This document shows, piece by piece, positions 7,458-16,145 of a stretch of DNA of 35,593 bases. The notes under the pieces are model-generated. The model saw nothing but the letters and a program-made list of their open reading frames with translations. It was not told the DNA's origin and ran no database searches. The translations under genes and the position numbers were made by a program. Numbering within the stretch: the stretch's first letter is position 1; each line of letters opens with the position of its first letter. Origin of the DNA: Nitrospirota bacterium (lineage in GTDB: Bacteria; Nitrospirota; Thermodesulfovibrionia; Thermodesulfovibrionales; UBA1546); NCBI GenBank assembly GCA_021824065.1, contig JAKALU010000011.1, positions 1-35,593 of the forward strand, written 5' to 3'.

Positions 7458-8255
7458 TTACGCCTTTTTGGCTGGCGCCTTAAAGCTCCTTATGTAGTAA
7501 ACATTGGGCATTGTGCCCTTTTCGCCCGGTTTCAGAAATTCACCTTTGTTATTCCTCAGATTTAAAGCTTTATGTTTTTTAAGCAGCTGACTTATCTCGC
7601 TGTTAGGGTCACTCAGATCTCCAAAGGTTCTTGCTTTTGCAGGGCACGATATAACACAGTAAGGCAGTTCGCCGTTAAGCACTCTGTGTTCGCAGAAAAT
7701 GCACTTTTCCACCTTTCCCTTTTCACGTACGCTGGCATAATCAGAATGCTTATAAAGTGTGCGATGAGGTGGAATGTCTCCAGCTTTCTTAGAGACCTCT
7801 GCGCCGGAAGCAGTACAGGCAGGGATAAGCTCTTTTGTGTCCCTGTAAAATGGATGAACTTCATCGGTGAAGTCATTAAAGCTTATCACGCTATACGGTA
7901 ACTTTGTCTTATCCACATTCTCTGAGCTATACGGACACGCCCTCTGACATTGGCGGCACCCGATACACCTTTCCTGGTTGTGCATTGTAATGCCGTTTTC
8001 ATGCTTATGCATTGCCTTTGGAGTTACAGGACATGCCTTTACGCATGGCGCATCTGAGCAGTGATTGCATAAAACAGGCATTGCAGTAAATTTAACATTA
8101 GGAAATTTCCCATCGGTCTTAAAGATAAAATCTGCCCAGTTAAAAGTCTGTCCTCTGGTTTTGTCCTGGGTATTGTTCTCGGTCTTACATGCAATTGCAC
8201 AAGCACCGCAGCCAACGCACTTCTGCAAGTCTATAACCATTCCATATTTAGGCAT
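7458..8255 (-). CDS. arrB: ArrB-like four-[4Fe-4S] electron-transfer subunit
   Basis: The 265-residue protein is the ferredoxin-like beta subunit of a DMSO-reductase-family enzyme. Cysteine motifs in order are CVGCGACAIAC, CNHCSDAPCVKACP, CIGCRQCQRACP and CIFCEHRV...YCVISCP, enough for four [4Fe-4S] clusters. The opening MPKYGMVIDLQKCVGCGAC and the long insertion between clusters three and four resemble ArrB/PsrB/NrfC-type subunits. It has no signal peptide, as expected for a subunit exported with its Tat-bearing partner. An AAAGGAGG site precedes the start, and it follows the catalytic gene by 18 bp. It relays electrons to the Mo centre. The symbol is provisional and follows the identity of the catalytic subunit. 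Confidence 0.85.
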   Translation of the reverse strand: MPKYGMVIDLQKCVGCGACAIACKTENNTQDKTRGQTFNWADFIFKTDGKFPNVKFTAMPVLCNHCSDAPCVKACPVTPKAMHKHENGITMHNQERCIGCRQCQRACPYSSENVDKTKLPYSVISFNDFTDEVHPFYRDTKELIPACTASGAEVSKKAGDIPPHRTLYKHSDYASVREKGKVEKCIFCEHRVLNGELPYCVISCPAKARTFGDLSDPNSEISQLLKKHKALNLRNNKGEFLKPGEKGTMPNVYYIRSFKAPAKKA

Positions 8256-8273
8256 TTATATTTTCCTCCTTTC

Positions 8274-10817
8274 TTATATTTTCTCGATCTTTACGGCTGT
8301 GAATCCGCCGTTTCTCGCAGTACTTCCTGTCATCCGTTCATAGTCGTCGGGCATCAGGTCGTTGTTGTTCCCTCCTCTTGGAAGTGCCCTGTGATAATCC
8401 TTTGCAGCGACCTTTCCATATGCCCAGTGTCCCTGACCATAGCACTTTGTCACTGTGCCGGGGCGTACGCCTTCCCAGAGTTTTGTCTTTACTGTGATAC
8501 TACCTGTCTGAGAAGTGACCTTTACTGTATCGCCTGTTTTAATTCCGAGTTTCCTGGCATCAGCGGGGTTTATCTTCAAAACATCATCCCAGCTTTCATC
8601 ACCCACGTCAACCTTCTTAAACTCCTGGAACCATGTTGTGTTCTGACTTCTGCCTTCTCTGTTCAATCTTGATTTGTAGTCAATAAATGTGAATGGATAT
8701 TCCTTTTTGTCTCCCCATCTCTTAGGGGGCTCATAATGGGGGACAAATGCCGATTCACCTTTTGCGAGATAACCCGATGCATGAAGGATATCATCGATGG
8801 TGGTCTTATGTTTTTCTGCGTGCTCGCCAAGCGCCTTTTTCAGGGTCTCACTGTAGAATTCAAACTTCTTAGTTGCAGTCCCGAAATGGCCCCATAGTTT
8901 TTTAAATGTGTAAGGCTCAGAATTGTAAATCCCTTTTTTCCTGAAGTCTTCCCACCCTTCAAGCTTGTCCCCCTTAAGCGGCTCCTTTGGTTTCCATACA
9001 GGCTTGCTCACAATCTTTGCAGCAATCTCAGCAAACTCCTCTGCATTTGCAGGTGTCTTGCCGGTTTCAGGGTCTTTAAATTCTTTTGAAAAATAATCAT
9101 GGATATTCGGGAACCCTTTAGCCTTTAACTTTTCAGCAAGCATCCACATTATCTCTGTTTCATCTGCCTTCTCTTCCCACAACCTGTTTACAACAGGCTG
9201 CTGTATTGACAAATGGGCATAGAGGTTTGCCTTATTGTCTATGATGGACAGCTTCTGGGTGGCGTGGTGCGCAGCAGGTAGCACTATATCGGCAAATTGT
9301 GTCATCTCAGCGGGATTTGTTGTTATATGCACATAGAATGGCATCTGTGCCATTGCCCTGTCCCATCTGTCTGCGCCTGTACATGAGAAGTTAAAGTTAT
9401 TCCAGTAACCAATAGCAACCTTTATGTCATAAGGGTTCTTGCTGAGCAGAGCATTAGCAATATTGTTTGTAACAACACCGCTGCCTGGTTTGCCCTCTGC
9501 TATTGCAGGGAATGCCTTTGTGCCTCTATGGTCCATCTTTTTCTCTTTGCCGCCTTTTTTAGCCATCTCGTCAACATAGGCGTCAAACTTTGGCATTTTA
9601 TCCTTGGGAACCTTTGGATTCCTCAATGTGCCACCTTCATGGTCTATCGAGCCAAGGAGTCCGTTTAAGGCATGTATTGCAAAAGATGGATATGCTCCCC
9701 TCGGGCTCATTACAGGACCCGGGCCAAGCCAGACAGCTACATTTGGAGCTGCCTTGCCCATTCCTTTTGCAACCCTGATTATTTGCTCCTTCGGTATCAG
9801 GGTCACCTTTGCAGCCCATTCGGGCGACCTGTCTTTAAGCTCAAGGTTCCACCACTTTACAAGACCACTGGTATATTTTTCCTCGAATGCGTTTTCGTCA
9901 ACGGTTTTACCAGCCTTAAAATGGTTTTTGCCATCCTTGAAATCTCCAACAAACTCTTTGCTCCAGAGGCCCGCGGTAAGAATAACATTGGCAATTGCCG
10001 TTGCAAGTGCCCCGTCCTCGCCTGGCTTTATGGGAAGCCACTCCTGTGCCTTTGCAGCCGAAGCGCTGAGTCTTGGATCAACAACAGCTATAGTACCTCT
10101 GTCAAGAACATCACTGAATTTATTGATGGCATTGGGAACCTGCCTATTTGAGCTAAGCGGATCACATCCCCATATAACGAGATATTTTGTCCTTGCAAGG
10201 TCATAATCCCTGTAACCCCAGTATCCTTCTGTATAAAATGGTCCGAATTTTTCAGCCTCTGCACAGATGGCACTGTGTGAAAAACTATTAGGTGAGCCAA
10301 ATATCTTTCCGATAGTTCCATAGGCCAGGTCTGTTGTTGAGGGGGAGTATCTTCCCCTCAGGAGCATAAACTTGTGCGGTTCGTTATTCTTTCTGAGCTC
10401 CATCATCTTGTCTGCAATTGTATCCAATGCCTCGTCCCATGAGATAGGAACAAACTTCGGATCAATGCCCCTGCCCTTTTTGGGGTTTGTTCTCTTCATC
10501 GGGACTTTTATCCTGTCAGGGTCATAGAGTTCCTGAAGCATTAAATGTCCTCTCGGACAGACATAACCGCTATTTGCTTTACACAACTGGTTACCTCTAA
10601 CCTTAACAGCTCTTTCGCTCTGGACAAAGAATTCAGCAGGGCACCATGCAGTGCACCCCTGGCAGGTTGACGCAACCCATTTGCCTGCCCCTGTTCCACC
10701 GCTTCCTGTTTTTTGGTCTTTTCCATTGGCAAAGGCGTTAAGTGCAGGACCGCTTAATGCGATTGCTGCACCTGCAGCTGCGCCAGCCTTTAAAAAATCC
10801 CTTCTTTTAATCTCCAT
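8274..10817 (-). CDS. arrA: ArrA-like respiratory arsenate reductase catalytic subunit (molybdopterin)
   Basis: This 847-residue DMSO-reductase-family enzyme has a Tat leader (KRRDFLKAGAAAG, then ALNAFA) and an N-terminal [4Fe-4S] site, C52-x2-C55-x3-C59 with C87. The Mo-ligand region reads HSAICAEAEK with Cys185. The motif RGRY (154-157), His181, Cys185, Lys190 and Tyr202 match, as I recall, the ArrA active-site pattern. Arsenite-oxidising ArxA relatives instead carry a GRGWG-type motif there. The length is close to known ArrA proteins. It would reduce arsenate to arsenite in the periplasm. Related selenate or polysulfide/thiosulfate/tetrathionate reductases remain possible. A GGAGG site precedes the start. 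It is first in a minus-strand operon, divergent from the sigma-54-driven sensor/cytochrome operon. No NrfD-like membrane subunit follows. Confidence 0.82.
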   Translation of the reverse strand: MEIKRRDFLKAGAAAGAAIALSGPALNAFANGKDQKTGSGGTGAGKWVASTCQGCTAWCPAEFFVQSERAVKVRGNQLCKANSGYVCPRGHLMLQELYDPDRIKVPMKRTNPKKGRGIDPKFVPISWDEALDTIADKMMELRKNNEPHKFMLLRGRYSPSTTDLAYGTIGKIFGSPNSFSHSAICAEAEKFGPFYTEGYWGYRDYDLARTKYLVIWGCDPLSSNRQVPNAINKFSDVLDRGTIAVVDPRLSASAAKAQEWLPIKPGEDGALATAIANVILTAGLWSKEFVGDFKDGKNHFKAGKTVDENAFEEKYTSGLVKWWNLELKDRSPEWAAKVTLIPKEQIIRVAKGMGKAAPNVAVWLGPGPVMSPRGAYPSFAIHALNGLLGSIDHEGGTLRNPKVPKDKMPKFDAYVDEMAKKGGKEKKMDHRGTKAFPAIAEGKPGSGVVTNNIANALLSKNPYDIKVAIGYWNNFNFSCTGADRWDRAMAQMPFYVHITTNPAEMTQFADIVLPAAHHATQKLSIIDNKANLYAHLSIQQPVVNRLWEEKADETEIMWMLAEKLKAKGFPNIHDYFSKEFKDPETGKTPANAEEFAEIAAKIVSKPVWKPKEPLKGDKLEGWEDFRKKGIYNSEPYTFKKLWGHFGTATKKFEFYSETLKKALGEHAEKHKTTIDDILHASGYLAKGESAFVPHYEPPKRWGDKKEYPFTFIDYKSRLNREGRSQNTTWFQEFKKVDVGDESWDDVLKINPADARKLGIKTGDTVKVTSQTGSITVKTKLWEGVRPGTVTKCYGQGHWAYGKVAAKDYHRALPRGGNNNDLMPDDYERMTGSTARNGGFTAVKIEKI

Positions 10818-11275
10818 TTTTTACCTCCTGTCTTAATTATTAATTGAAATATTTATAGCAGTAAAATCAACTAATGCCCCCTTTCTCGCCTCTCCCTTCT
10901 TTTCCCGAGATTGCACTTCTGAAGTTACTAATTGCGCTGACACCTTTACACCCCCCCTTTTGTGTTTGATCTCAGTATTCTGAAAAAAACCTCTTCTCTG
11001 AGCGACTGTTATCCATCGGAAACTTTTCAGATTGCTTAATAAGATGGTATCTCATTTAATTAAAAAGTCAAGTTAGGAATTTAGTTTTTCATTATTACTA
11101 TCTCTGGTAACCCTAAAGCTAAAGATAATGTTATCAACTTTCATGCCATCTTATAAATGTTGAATTTAAAGGGTTGTATTGAAAAGAAGTGTTACGAGAA
11201 AGAAACGCACGCTAAATGGAATTTTCCCTCTTTGCCTTTTATTTTCAACAAAAATACAATTTTCTGTTGAGAATA

Positions 11276-11296
11276 ACTTAATCGTAACGATTAAGT
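11276..11296. promoter_or_regulatory. Perfect 10+1+10 palindrome, candidate activator binding site
   Basis: Arms ACTTAATCGT and ACGATTAAGT flank a single A, with all ten positions complementary. Its centre at 11286 is about 90 bp upstream of the start point expected from the sigma-54 promoter at 11352. That is where NtrC-type enhancer-binding proteins commonly bind. The NtrC-type regulator at 16146-17486 is the natural candidate. Binding is inferred, not shown. Confidence 0.65.
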
Positions 11297-11351
11297 AACA
11301 ATATTGCCTTATAAGACTTCCGAAGACCTTAAAAATCAAAGAAAAAATTAG

Positions 11352-11368
11352 TGGCATAACAGTTGCAT
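11352..11368 (+). promoter_or_regulatory. Sigma-54 (-24/-12) promoter
   Basis: TGGCATAACAGTTGCAT has the invariant GG (11353-11354) and GC (11365-11366) exactly 10 bp apart, and a near-consensus TGGCA / TTGCAT. Transcription would begin near 11378, giving a short leader of about 26 bases before the ATG at 11404. It should drive the binding-protein, HD-GYP and cytochrome genes, which are closely spaced on the same strand. It requires an NtrC-type activator, one of which is encoded at 16146. Confidence 0.8.
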
Positions 11369-11394
11369 TTAAGTTAACATCAGCATTTAAGTTA
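11365..11394 (+). repeat. Direct repeat GCATTTAAGTTA x2 at the promoter start region
   Basis: Identical 12-mers occupy 11365-11376 and 11383-11394, 18 bp start to start. The first overlaps the -12 element and the second lies in the leader just before the AAGG ribosome site. This could be a second regulator's site or an incidental duplication. Confidence 0.5.
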
Positions 11395-11403
11395 TAAGGT
11401 TCT

Positions 11404-12228
11404 ATGAGAGCAATAAGAGCAGTTATATTTCTATTCATAATTCTGGCCTTCTCTATAACCTCTTCTTATTCAGAGGAAAAAAAATTGAAACTTGGTCTCG
11501 GCTCAAGGATAACACCGAAAGAAAACATCAAGGTCTACAGAGATATCGTCTCTTATCTCGCAAAGAAGACGGGATGGAAAGTAGAACTTGTTCAGACCTC
11601 AAGCTATGTCACGATGAACAAGCTCTTAGAGAAAGGCAAGGTGGATGTTGCTTTTATATGTACAGGTGCTTTTAAAAAAGGGGTGGAACAAGGATGGGTA
11701 GAGGCACTTGCCACACCTGTGATAAATGGACAACCATACTACTATGCATATTTAATTGCAAGACCGGAAAGCAAGGCAAAAGATATTCTTGACCTCAAAG
11801 GAAAATCCTTTGCCTTTACAGACCCGCTCTCCCTGACAGGGTTTATCCTGCCAGCTGATGTCCTTAAGAGAAAACGTATAGGTTATAGAGATTTCTTTTC
11901 AACTACCATGTTTACGCGTTCTCATGACCGTTCAATAGTGGCTGTTGCACGCGGGATAGTGGAGGCAGCTACTGTTGACAGTCTTGTCTTTGATCACTAT
12001 ATAAAAATGCACTCTGAGATAGCATCAAGGGTAAAAATTATTAAGAAATACGGACCGTTCCCGTCTCCACCCCTTGCTAGTTCTCGCTCTATTGACAGAG
12101 AGATAAAGGCCATGATTCAGATTCTCTTTTTACAGATGAATAAAGATGATGAAGGCAGGTCTATTCTGAGGAACCTTGGCATAGATTATTTTGTGATACC
12201 TGAAAAGGATTTCTATAAAAGGGTCTAA
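11404..12228 (+). CDS. PhnD/AioX-like periplasmic oxyanion-binding protein
   Basis: The 274-residue protein has a signal peptide (hydrophobic VIFLFIILAF, cleavage near SSYS-EEKK) and one PhnD-type binding domain: LGLGSRITPKENIKVYRDIV, KGKVDVAFICTGAF, LKGKSFAFTDPLSLTG. The family binds phosphonate, phosphite or phosphate in ABC transporters. A branch (AioX/ArxX-type) instead presents arsenite to a membrane sensor. No permease or ATPase gene is nearby and the next gene, 1 bp away, is a membrane sensor, so a signalling role is favoured. It is the first gene after the sigma-54 promoter. Linking the ligand to arsenic rests on the neighbouring ArrA-like enzyme and is inference. Confidence 0.85.
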   Translation: MRAIRAVIFLFIILAFSITSSYSEEKKLKLGLGSRITPKENIKVYRDIVSYLAKKTGWKVELVQTSSYVTMNKLLEKGKVDVAFICTGAFKKGVEQGWVEALATPVINGQPYYYAYLIARPESKAKDILDLKGKSFAFTDPLSLTGFILPADVLKRKRIGYRDFFSTTMFTRSHDRSIVAVARGIVEAATVDSLVFDHYIKMHSEIASRVKIIKKYGPFPSPPLASSRSIDREIKAMIQILFLQMNKDDEGRSILRNLGIDYFVIPEKDFYKRV

Positions 12229-12229
12229 A

Positions 12230-14437
12230 ATGAAACTCGGTAATCTAATCAGAAATCTCAGTATAAAATGGAAACTTTCCCTCCTTCTTATAATCCTCCT
12301 TGCTGTGATAGGCAATACTGTGACTGCTTATATCGTTTACAGTCTTCAGAAGTCTCTAAAAAGAGAATTTTTCATGAAGGCAGAGGTACTGGGAAAGACA
12401 GTAGCAGAGACGATAGCAGAGCCAATCCTGCTTAATGATGTAATAACAGCGGATGAGATACTGAGGGAATGCGCAAAGAGGCCATGGGTCTCATACTGTG
12501 TAGTAGAGGATAAGGATGGAAAGATAACTGCCCATAGTTTTGATACACAACCTCCGGCAGACGTTTTAAAAAGCAATAGGTCAACATTTTTATATTCCCC
12601 TATTTACGGAGAGTTATGGGAAATGCCTTTCCCGATCCTCGAGGGTGAAGGCGGGACATTATTCATTGGGCTTCCATGGGCTCCTCTAAGAAAGACTATT
12701 ACTGAATATGTGAGGAACTCCATAGTTATAGGTCTTTTGTTCTCCCTCGGCATTATCGGTCTGTCATACATTATTGCCAGAAGATTTGTCACTCCCATAA
12801 CAGGACTTACAGAGATGACGCGAGAAGTAGCTTTGATGAAGACCGGCAAGACTATACCTATCAAAGGTCCTCCATGCTGGGAGATAATGAAATGTGAAAA
12901 GAGCGATTGCCCATCCTTTGGTGATCGGAGCATCCCGTGCTGGCTTCGCTCAGGGACACTATGCCTTGGAAAGCCGGTAGGGATGTTTGCAGAAAAATTA
13001 AAGGACTGTCATAAATGTCCTGTCTATAAGGTACACCATGGGGATGAGATCTCAGAAATGATTCATAACTTCAACCTTATGAGTCTAACGCTGAAGAGAA
13101 ATGAAGACGATATAAAAGGGCATATTAAGAAGATAGAGGATCTCAACCATGACCTCATGAAGAGCAATACAAAGCTCAGCACCTTGCTTGATGCCTCGCG
13201 GCTTACTACCTCAACCCTTGAGCTCGAACAGATACTTTCAACATCTCTGAAAATTATACTTGATGTTACAAATCTGAAGACAGGTATTATCCTTCTTTTA
13301 GAGGAAGACCCAACTAAGAGGTGTTATGAGTTTTTCCATTGTGACGCCTATAACTGTCCTGCGTACAAGGCTGGCATGAACTGCTGGAGATTGTCTGGCA
13401 CAATGTGTCATGGTGAAGCATCTCTCTGTCCATACAGTGCTACAGCAATAGAGTGCTGGGGAGACAGGCATATTCATAGCCATTATATTGCTGCTAATGA
13501 TTATGATGAGAAGATTAAGTCGTGCAGCAGTTGCGGGTTTTTTGCGGATATAGTGCTAATACCCAAAATGAGTGCTGGTTTTAAAAATGGCGGCCACCTT
13601 GAGAAAAGGCTGAAGCTTGACAGTAGCGCAATTCACAAGGCACTGTTTATGGGGCAGACCATAGTGGATTACTCTAAGGAAAACCCGTTTAATCTTCCCC
13701 ATGAAACGGCAACAGAACTTGCTATCCCCCTCAAGGTGCAAGAAGAGATGATAGGCATACTCTATCTGGCATCTGACATAGCCCTTCATTACAATAAGGA
13801 TGAGATTGAATTTTTCCAGCTTCTATCAGAGATCATATCGTCAGGGATATTTAACAGCAGGATATTCGAAGATGTGGAAACCTCATATCTACAGACGGTT
13901 AAGGCACTTGCAAATGCGATCGAAGCAAAAGACCCTTATACGAAAGGCCATACCGAAAGAGTTGCGGATTTAAGCATGAAGATAGCATACGCCTTTAATC
14001 TTAGCAAACAGGAAAGGGAACATCTAAAGTTTGCTGCTATCTTACATGACGTGGGAAAGATTGGCATTAGCAGGGAAATCCTCTGGAAGCATTGCAGTCT
14101 TGATGAATGCGAGGAAGATGAGATAAGGTCCCATCCTGACAAAGGTGTCCAGATACTCGAGCCTGTTCATTTTCTAAAACCAATTATTTCTACGATAAGG
14201 CATCATCACGAAAAATTTGATGGTACAGGCTATCCACTCGGGCTTAAAGGCAAAGAGATTCCTTTTAAAGCAAGGATAATAAGCGTTGTTGACGCATGGG
14301 ATGCCATGTTGTCAAACAGGCCTTACAGGGATGCTCTTTCTATAGATGCAGCGAAAGAAGAATTAAAAAGGCATGCGGGTACCCAGTTCGATCCCGAGGT
14401 CGTAGATGTTTTAATTAGGGCAATGGGCTCTGAATGA
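12230..14437 (+). CDS. Membrane sensor HD-GYP phosphodiesterase with two Cys-rich CW modules
   Basis: Order: membrane helix 17-39, periplasmic sensor about 40-160, helix 164-184, HAMP, coiled coil, GAF about 320-545, HD-GYP 555-735. HD-GYP residues are intact (ILHDVGKIGI, RHHHEKFDGTGYPLG), so it should hydrolyse c-di-GMP. Two Cys-rich 'two-CW'-like modules interrupt other domains. The first (C216, C222, C227, C237, C245, C260, C263) lies between the two HAMP helices. The second (C365, C371, C376, C385, C393, C400, C409, C432, C435) lies inside the GAF domain. Both share a C-x5-C-x4-C-x8/9-CW pattern and end in CxxC. They may bind metal, an Fe-S cluster or a metalloid. It starts 1 bp after the binding-protein gene, its likely partner. 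Confidence 0.87.
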   Translation: MKLGNLIRNLSIKWKLSLLLIILLAVIGNTVTAYIVYSLQKSLKREFFMKAEVLGKTVAETIAEPILLNDVITADEILRECAKRPWVSYCVVEDKDGKITAHSFDTQPPADVLKSNRSTFLYSPIYGELWEMPFPILEGEGGTLFIGLPWAPLRKTITEYVRNSIVIGLLFSLGIIGLSYIIARRFVTPITGLTEMTREVALMKTGKTIPIKGPPCWEIMKCEKSDCPSFGDRSIPCWLRSGTLCLGKPVGMFAEKLKDCHKCPVYKVHHGDEISEMIHNFNLMSLTLKRNEDDIKGHIKKIEDLNHDLMKSNTKLSTLLDASRLTTSTLELEQILSTSLKIILDVTNLKTGIILLLEEDPTKRCYEFFHCDAYNCPAYKAGMNCWRLSGTMCHGEASLCPYSATAIECWGDRHIHSHYIAANDYDEKIKSCSSCGFFADIVLIPKMSAGFKNGGHLEKRLKLDSSAIHKALFMGQTIVDYSKENPFNLPHETATELAIPLKVQEEMIGILYLASDIALHYNKDEIEFFQLLSEIISSGIFNSRIFEDVETSYLQTVKALANAIEAKDPYTKGHTERVADLSMKIAYAFNLSKQEREHLKFAAILHDVGKIGISREILWKHCSLDECEEDEIRSHPDKGVQILEPVHFLKPIISTIRHHHEKFDGTGYPLGLKGKEIPFKARIISVVDAWDAMLSNRPYRDALSIDAAKEELKRHAGTQFDPEVVDVLIRAMGSE

Positions 14438-14495
14438 GTGCCCTCCGCAAAAAGCTATAAGGGTTATGAACTTAAATCTTAAAAAGGAGGAAAGG

Positions 14496-15302
14496 GTGAA
14501 GAAGTTACTTTTTATTGTATGTTTGATCCTTGTCTTTGCTGATATATCATTGGCACAAACCGGTATCAAAAAAAAGAGGCCTTTACCATACGACTATGGC
14601 AAGGTGATAATCAATAATTACTCTGAAAAAGGAGGACTTGCACCTGTTGTATTTGATCACTGGCTACACAGGGCAAAATTCACATGCAGACTCTGTCATG
14701 TTGATATCGGTTTTGGGATGAAGGCAGGCTCCACAGGGATAAAGGCATCTGACAACACAAAAGGTTACTATTGCGGAACCTGCCATAATGGAAAGATGTC
14801 TCATAACAACAGAAAGGTGTTTGGGGCTTGTTCGAATAAATCTGCACAACAAAAAGATATCAAAAGGTGCGAAAGGTGCCATTCTATGGGGAAAGACGTA
14901 GAAAGGAATTACGATTTTAATACATTCACTGAAGGATTCCCAAAGGAGAGGTTTGGTAACGGGATAAACTGGGAAAAGGCAGAAGCCGAAGGACTCGTAG
15001 AACCCGTTGATTTTATTGAAGGCATTTCAATAAAAAGACCTCCACTCACAATTCCAAAGGATTCTTCTATAGAGCCTAAGGGTAAGGGGATGCCTGAAAT
15101 CATTTTCTCTCATAAAAAGCACACCATATGGAATGGGTGCGAGGTATGCCACCCGGAGATATTCGGGGTCAAAAAGGGCACAACAAAATACACAATGATC
15201 GAGATATATGAAGATAAATATTGCGGTGTATGTCATGGCAAAGTTGCATTCCCGTTGATTGACTGTCAGCGATGCCATACAAAACCTGTCCAATCATTAT
15301 GA
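14496..15302 (+). CDS. Hexahaem c7-type cytochrome c
   Basis: Six CxxCH haem sites are visible: CRLCH, CGTCH, CERCH, CEVCH, CGVCH and CQRCH. They fall in two triheme units, each like the c7-type repeat with an upstream F-x-H-x2-H ligand context (VFDHWLH, IFSHKKH). The start is placed at the GTG at 14496: GGAGG precedes it by 5 bases and it gives a clean signal peptide, KKLLFIVCLILVFADISLA. An ATG at 14466 is in frame but has no such site. The protein would be periplasmic, shuttling electrons at low potential. Its neighbours suggest it serves the ArrAB-like reductase. A second hexahaem gene overlaps its stop by 4 bp. Confidence 0.9.
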   Translation: MKKLLFIVCLILVFADISLAQTGIKKKRPLPYDYGKVIINNYSEKGGLAPVVFDHWLHRAKFTCRLCHVDIGFGMKAGSTGIKASDNTKGYYCGTCHNGKMSHNNRKVFGACSNKSAQQKDIKRCERCHSMGKDVERNYDFNTFTEGFPKERFGNGINWEKAEAEGLVEPVDFIEGISIKRPPLTIPKDSSIEPKGKGMPEIIFSHKKHTIWNGCEVCHPEIFGVKKGTTKYTMIEIYEDKYCGVCHGKVAFPLIDCQRCHTKPVQSL

Positions 15303-16060
15303 GAACAGCATTATTATGCGGATTAATGTTTCTCATCTTTTCCCCAGCGGGGTCTATGAGCGCAGACGATTTCTGGGATTTTCCACCTGCGCCCCCGGCT
15401 GAGGAGTACGGGAACATACTTATCAACAGGATATCTGAAAAAAGTGGGGTCAAACCTGCCACATTTTCGCACTGGATTCACAGGCGGAAACACACCTGCA
15501 GGGTGTGCCATTTTGAACTCGAATTCAATATGAAGGTAAATACAACAGAGATAACAGAAGATGCAAATAAATCAGGCAGATATTGTGGTGCTGGCGGTTG
15601 CCATGATGGAAAGGTTGCATTTGGACACGATAAGCCTAATTGTGAAAAGTGTCACAATGGTAACAGGGGTTACGGGAAAGAAAAATTTGCTGAACTCTCA
15701 AAATTCCCTAAGACGAAATACGGTAATGGTATAAACTGGGTAAGGGCATTTAAAACAGGTTTAATTACACCTGTCAATTATCTTACGGTCAAGCCGCCTG
15801 AAGATATTACATTCGGCAAAACAATATGGCTCGAGGCAGAATGGGAGAGAATCCCTCCTGCAATTTTCCCTCATAGGACACATACGCAATGGCTTGACTG
15901 CAACAACTGTCATCCAGACATCTTTAATATCAAGAAGAAGACTACAAAACATTTTTCAATGGCATTAAATCTTAAGGGCGAATTCTGCGGTGTCTGCCAC
16001 CTCAGTGTGGCATTCCCTATGAATAACTGCAAGAGATGTCATCCGGACATAAGGGACTGA
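15299..16060 (+). CDS. Second hexahaem c7-type cytochrome c, one CX4CH site
   Basis: Haem sites are CRVCH, CGAGGCH (a CX4CH spacing), CEKCH, CNNCH, CGVCH and CKRCH, again as two triheme units preceded by TFSHWIH and IFPHRTH. It is a clear paralogue of the preceding cytochrome, so the pair probably arose by duplication. The start at 15299 overlaps the previous stop as ATGA and gives the signal peptide MRTALLCGLMFLIFSPAGSMSA. An earlier in-frame ATG at 15272 would hide this. Cytochrome c3-type proteins do use CX4CH for attachment, so the second site is probably functional. It is the last gene of the sigma-54 operon. Confidence 0.9.
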   Translation: MRTALLCGLMFLIFSPAGSMSADDFWDFPPAPPAEEYGNILINRISEKSGVKPATFSHWIHRRKHTCRVCHFELEFNMKVNTTEITEDANKSGRYCGAGGCHDGKVAFGHDKPNCEKCHNGNRGYGKEKFAELSKFPKTKYGNGINWVRAFKTGLITPVNYLTVKPPEDITFGKTIWLEAEWERIPPAIFPHRTHTQWLDCNNCHPDIFNIKKKTTKHFSMALNLKGEFCGVCHLSVAFPMNNCKRCHPDIRD

Positions 16061-16145
16061 AAATTAAGAAGCTTAGAATTGTGAGGACTGCGGGAAACAG
16101 AGTTTGAAGATATCAGTTCAAAGGCAAATGGCGCTGTTACGCTCT

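Larger units (their letters stand above)
10818..11403. other. 586-bp divergent intergenic control region
   Basis: The region separates the minus-strand ArrA-like operon from the plus-strand sensor/cytochrome operon and contains no convincing gene. On the plus side it holds a sigma-54 promoter (11352), a palindrome (11276) and a direct repeat (11365). Scanning the minus strand for GG-N10-GC gave no sigma-54 site for the ArrA-like gene, and I see no convincing -35/-10 pair either. The rest is AT-rich with no clear hairpin or riboswitch-like structure that I can recognise. Confidence 0.7.

Noticed and set aside
10818-11275. Sigma-54 promoter for the ArrA-like operon on the minus strand
   Set aside because: No GG-N10-GC was found. 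The nearest candidate around 11010 has only 9 bp between the pairs and poor flanks.
11404-12228. Phosphonate ABC transporter component
   Set aside because: No permease or ATPase gene is adjacent; the neighbours are sensors, so a signalling role is preferred.
16061-16145. Bidirectional terminator between the cytochrome operon and the NtrC-type gene
   Set aside because: No stem of useful length followed by T runs on either strand was found.
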